64,000 nucleotides of DNA from Streptomyces sp. NBC_01217 (GTDB lineage Bacteria; Actinomycetota; Actinomycetes; Streptomycetales; Streptomycetaceae): positions 5,681,501-5,745,500 of the forward strand of contig NZ_CP108538.1 in assembly GCF_035994185.1 (NCBI RefSeq), in the 5' to 3' direction. A program made the translations under genes and the position numbers. The notes below the pieces were generated by a model. It saw only the letters and a list, made by a program, of their open reading frames with translations. It made no database searches and had not been told where the DNA came from. Positions 61,190 through 64,000 of the stretch are shown one piece after another. Position 1 is the stretch's first letter, and each line of letters opens with the position of its first letter.

Positions 61190-61603
61190 ATGAGCAGGCA
61201 CACGCACACACCCGACCGGACGGCCGCAGCCGTCGCCGCCACCGCCGTTCCCCGCCGCGACCGCGGCCAGGTCGCCATCGAGTATCTGGGCTTCATCCCC
61301 CTGCTGCTCCTGGTCGGCCTCCTCGCGATCCAGGCGGGCCTCGCCGTGTACGCCGCCAACCAGGCGGGCACCGGGGCGCGCGCGGCGGCCCGGATGGCCA
61401 GCATGTCGACGTCGGGCCGCTGCGACGAGCAGGCGGGCAAGGCCGCGATGAGCGACTGGACCGCCGACCGGGCCGACATCAAGGACAGCGGCTTCTCCTT
61501 CGACGAGGTCACCTGCACCACCCGCGTCGAAGTGCCCGACATCCTTCCCGGCGTCAACATCTGGGGCACGGCCGAACGAAGCTCCACGATGCCCCGCACC
61601 TGA
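61190..61603 (+). CDS. TadE/TadF-like pseudopilin
   Basis: A 137-residue paralogue of the previous gene: basic lead, RDRGQVAIEYLGFIPLLLLVGLLAIQ with predicted cleavage after Gly, one helix, and an outer domain with two Cys (GRCDEQ, VTCTT). It starts three bases after the preceding stop, so the two are coupled and probably pair with each other in the membrane. Confidence 0.85.
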   Translation: MSRHTHTPDRTAAAVAATAVPRRDRGQVAIEYLGFIPLLLLVGLLAIQAGLAVYAANQAGTGARAAARMASMSTSGRCDEQAGKAAMSDWTADRADIKDSGFSFDEVTCTTRVEVPDILPGVNIWGTAERSSTMPRT

Positions 61604-61671
61604 CCCCGCGGCGCGTCGCGCCGCTGCCTCACCAGCGGTTCAAGTTGCCAGTCGGAACGAGGAGTTACGCA

Positions 61672-63009
61672 ATGAGTCTGCGGGCACGCATCACCGCCCC
61701 CGAGAAGAACAGCGGGGGGCGGGAGGACGGTCACATGGTGGCCACCTACCGCGCCAAGCTGCTCGAAGAGATCGACCTCGCGGAGATGTCCTCGCTCGCC
61801 GCCGCGGACCGCAGGGCCCGGCTGGAGCGCGTACTCAGCCACATCATCAGCCGCGAGGGACCGGTCCTCTCGACCGTCGAACGCACCCAGCTGATCCGCC
61901 GGGTCGTCGACGAGGCCCTCGGTCTCGGCATCCTGGAACCGCTCCTGGAAGACGCGTCCATCACCGAGATCATGGTCAACGGGCCGGACCAGATCTTCGT
62001 CGAGCGCAGCGGCAGGGTCGAGCAGCTCCCGATGCGCTTCGGTTCGCACGAACAGCTGATGCAGACCATCGAGCGCATCGTGTCGACCGTCAACCGCCGA
62101 GTCGACGAGTCGAACCCGATGGTGGACGCGCGGCTGCCCAGCGGCGAGCGTGTCAACGTGATCATCCCGCCGCTCTCACTGACCGGCGCGACGCTCACCA
62201 TCCGACGGTTCCCGCGGGCCTTCACGCTCCAGGAGATGATCAACGTCGGCTCGCTCGACGAGCAGATGCTGATCCTGCTCGCCGGGCTCGTCCAGGCCAA
62301 GCTCAACGTGATCGTCTCCGGCGCCACCGGCACCGGGAAGACGACGCTCCTCAACGCGCTCTCCGGCCTCATCCCCAACAGCGAGCGCATCGTCACCATC
62401 GAGGACTCCGCCGAGCTCCAGCTCCAGCAGAGCCATGTGATCCGGCTGGAGTCCCGCCCGCCGAACGTCGAGGGGAAGGGCCAGATCACCATCCGTGACC
62501 TGGTCCGCAACTCCCTGCGTATGCGCCCCGACCGCATCGTCGTCGGTGAGGTCCGAGGCGGCGAGTCGCTCGACATGCTCCAGGCGATGTCGACCGGCCA
62601 CGACGGCTCGCTCGCCACCGTCCACGCCAACAACGCCGAGGACGCGCTCATGCGTCTGCAGACCCTGGCCTCGATGTCCGAGATCAAGATCCCCTTCGAG
62701 GCGCTGCACGACCAGATCAACAGCGCCGTCGACGTCATCGTCCAGCTCACCCGGCACGCCGACGGCTCCCGCAAGGTCACCGAGATCGCCGTCCTCGACT
62801 CGCACGGCCGCGACCCGTACCGCATCGTGACCGTCGCCCGGTTCAACGCCCGGCCGATGGACGCCGAGGGGCGGATCAACGGTGAGTTCCAGTACCTCCC
62901 GATCCCGCGCAAGATCGCCGAGCGTCTCTACATGGCCAGCCAGCCCATCCCGCAGGCCTTCGGGGTCGCCGCTTCCGCCGAACAGCTCGCCACCCGAGAG
63001 GCCAACTAG
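61672..63009 (+). CDS. tadA: TadA/CpaF-type secretion ATPase
   Basis: A 445-residue hexameric ATPase that drives pilus assembly. The N-terminal domain has LGLGILEPLLEDASITEIMVNG; the core has Walker A GATGTGKTTLLNALSG (about residue 216), the Asp box TIEDSAELQL, Walker B RPDRIVVGEVRGGESLDML, and the His box TGHDGSLATVHAN. The ATG at 61672 has GAGGAG eight bases upstream. The 68-bp gap before it may hold a processing or attenuation point. Confidence 0.95.
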   Translation: MSLRARITAPEKNSGGREDGHMVATYRAKLLEEIDLAEMSSLAAADRRARLERVLSHIISREGPVLSTVERTQLIRRVVDEALGLGILEPLLEDASITEIMVNGPDQIFVERSGRVEQLPMRFGSHEQLMQTIERIVSTVNRRVDESNPMVDARLPSGERVNVIIPPLSLTGATLTIRRFPRAFTLQEMINVGSLDEQMLILLAGLVQAKLNVIVSGATGTGKTTLLNALSGLIPNSERIVTIEDSAELQLQQSHVIRLESRPPNVEGKGQITIRDLVRNSLRMRPDRIVVGEVRGGESLDMLQAMSTGHDGSLATVHANNAEDALMRLQTLASMSEIKIPFEALHDQINSAVDVIVQLTRHADGSRKVTEIAVLDSHGRDPYRIVTVARFNARPMDAEGRINGEFQYLPIPRKIAERLYMASQPIPQAFGVAASAEQLATREAN

Positions 63010-63019
63010 GTATCGCGCC

Positions 63020-63958
63020 ATGACGAATCTCCCTCTGCTCACGATCGGCGTCACACTGCTGTGCGGTGTCACGGGCGTCACGGGCCTGCACGCCTACTCC
63101 GGCGGGAAGGCCGACCGGGACGCCCTGGTGGACCGTCTCTCGCACACCGGCCACATCCCCGAGACCGGACGCCACCGCCGCTTCCGGGGCCTGGACAGCA
63201 GGCTGCGCAGGACGGGCCTCGGCCGGAAGCTCGAACTGAAACTGGCCGCCACCGGGCTCGACATCACCCCGGGCGAGTTCTTCGTCTACGCGCTCGCCGC
63301 CATGGCCGGCCTCTGGATGATCGCCTCGTCCATGCTCGCCAGCTTCTTCGGTCCGGTCGCCGCCCTGATCGGCCTCTGGGGCACCAACGCCTTCCTGAAC
63401 TGGCAGCGGACCAAACGCACCGAACGCTTCATCAACCAGCTCCCCGAGCTGGCCCGCATCCTCGCCAACGCCACCCAGGCCGGACTCGCGCTGCGTACGT
63501 CCATCAGCATGGCGGCCGACGAGATGGAGGACCCGGCGGGCGAGGAACTGGCCCGGGTCTCGCGCCGCCTCGCCGTCGGCGAACCCCTCGACGACGCACT
63601 GAGCGAGCTGACCGACCGGCTGCCCTCCCGCGAACTCGTCGTCCTGGTGACCACCCTCGTCCTGTCCAACCGGGCCGGCGGTACGGTCGTCAGCTCGCTG
63701 CGCAACCTCACCGAGACGCTGGAGGAGCGCAAGGAGACCCGGCGCGAGGTCAAGACCCAGCTCTCCCAGGTCACCGTCACGGCCTACGCCGTGCCCATCT
63801 TCGGCCTGGGCGCCATGCTCCTGATGAACGCGGTCATGCCCGGCGCACTCGACCGCATGACCGGCGCCTTCATCGGCCAGGTCGCGGTGGTCGTCTCCAT
63901 CGCCCTGTACGCGATCGGATTCATCGTGATCCGCCGCATGTCCCGGATCGACGTCTGA
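63020..63958 (+). CDS. tadB: TadB-like pilus platform protein
   Basis: A 312-residue type II secretion F-domain membrane protein. Membrane helices lie near residues 5-22, 90-125, 250-275 and 285-305. The GspF domain (residues about 140-270) has INQLPELARILANATQAGLALRTSI and ELVVLVTTLVLSNRAGGTVVSSLRNLTETL. With TadC it makes the inner-membrane platform turned by TadA. ATG 63020 follows the tadA stop by 11 bases, and its stop overlaps the next ATG. Confidence 0.9.
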   Translation: MTNLPLLTIGVTLLCGVTGVTGLHAYSGGKADRDALVDRLSHTGHIPETGRHRRFRGLDSRLRRTGLGRKLELKLAATGLDITPGEFFVYALAAMAGLWMIASSMLASFFGPVAALIGLWGTNAFLNWQRTKRTERFINQLPELARILANATQAGLALRTSISMAADEMEDPAGEELARVSRRLAVGEPLDDALSELTDRLPSRELVVLVTTLVLSNRAGGTVVSSLRNLTETLEERKETRREVKTQLSQVTVTAYAVPIFGLGAMLLMNAVMPGALDRMTGAFIGQVAVVVSIALYAIGFIVIRRMSRIDV

Positions 63959-64000
63959 TGGGCGGGGCGAACATGGGCCTGTTGCTCGCCGGAGTCATGG
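63958..64000 (+). CDS. Start of a TadC-like gene (truncated by window edge)
   Basis: An ATG at 63958 overlaps the tadB stop (TGATG). The 14 visible residues begin MGGANMGLLLAGVM, a membrane helix start. By position this should be tadC, the second platform protein, but the fragment alone cannot prove it. Confidence 0.55.
   Translation, partial: MGGANMGLLLAGVM

Overview
The window is chromosomal DNA from a Streptomyces or very close relative. The evidence is very high GC with strong third-position G/C bias, frequent GTG and TTG starts, and a mycothiol enzyme (Mca) next to a sigma-R-type promoter. A GTP-dependent PEP carboxykinase, a DasR-type operator and a chromosomal Tad/Flp pilus locus also fit. 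No tRNA, rRNA or CRISPR array was seen. Assignments come from reading the sequence and remembered family motifs; no search was run.

Region 1 (1-14.4 kb) is ordinary core chromosome: a GT-C-like membrane protein, msrA, an anchored helical protein, metB, a SigE-like sigma factor with a small membrane partner, a MarR regulator, ilvA, greA, a DUF4307 protein, mca, and a large STAND/NB-ARC-TPR ATPase. Convergent pairs are separated by clear hairpin terminators.

Region 2 (about 14.5-27.6 kb) looks like an inserted segment. It is bracketed by two versions of the 5' end of one gene, a DUF255/thioredoxin-fold protein. On the left is a decayed, Streptomyces-like 5' fragment. On the right is a less GC-rich 5' end joined to the native 3' part through a 20-bp frameshifting insertion at the CHWC active-site codons. 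The segment holds a MarR/SDR pair with a palindromic operator over the start codon, an MMPL exporter with a NarL-type two-component system behind a tandem operator, and an IS30 transposase relic. It also holds a five-gene catabolic operon: a three-subunit molybdenum hydroxylase, an amidohydrolase and a dihydroxypyridine-monooxygenase-like flavoprotein. The operon ends in a perfect 16-bp hairpin. I read it as N-heteroaromatic ring degradation.

Region 3 (27.6-55.6 kb) returns to core genes: a TetR regulator, a PAQR/hemolysin III protein, pckG, a secreted beta-propeller protein, an AlaA-like aminotransferase and an HxlR/reductase divergent pair. Next come an OsaA/OsaB/OsaC-like signalling trio, a secreted serine protease, a NodB-GT2 fusion, and a D-amino-acid cluster (D-aminoacylase, DSD1-like PLP enzyme, sugar kinase, IclR regulator, RidA).

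Region 4 (55.6-57.3 kb) is a TnpB-only IS200/IS605-type element with a probable reRNA. It sits in the wreck of a GH18 chitinase gene: the chitinase N-terminal coding relic lies on one side and a DasR-type operator promoter on the other.

Region 5 (57.7-64 kb) is a Tad/Flp pilus operon (zinc-ribbon protein, CpaB, CpaE, two TadE-like pseudopilins, TadA/CpaF, TadB, start of TadC) that runs off the window.
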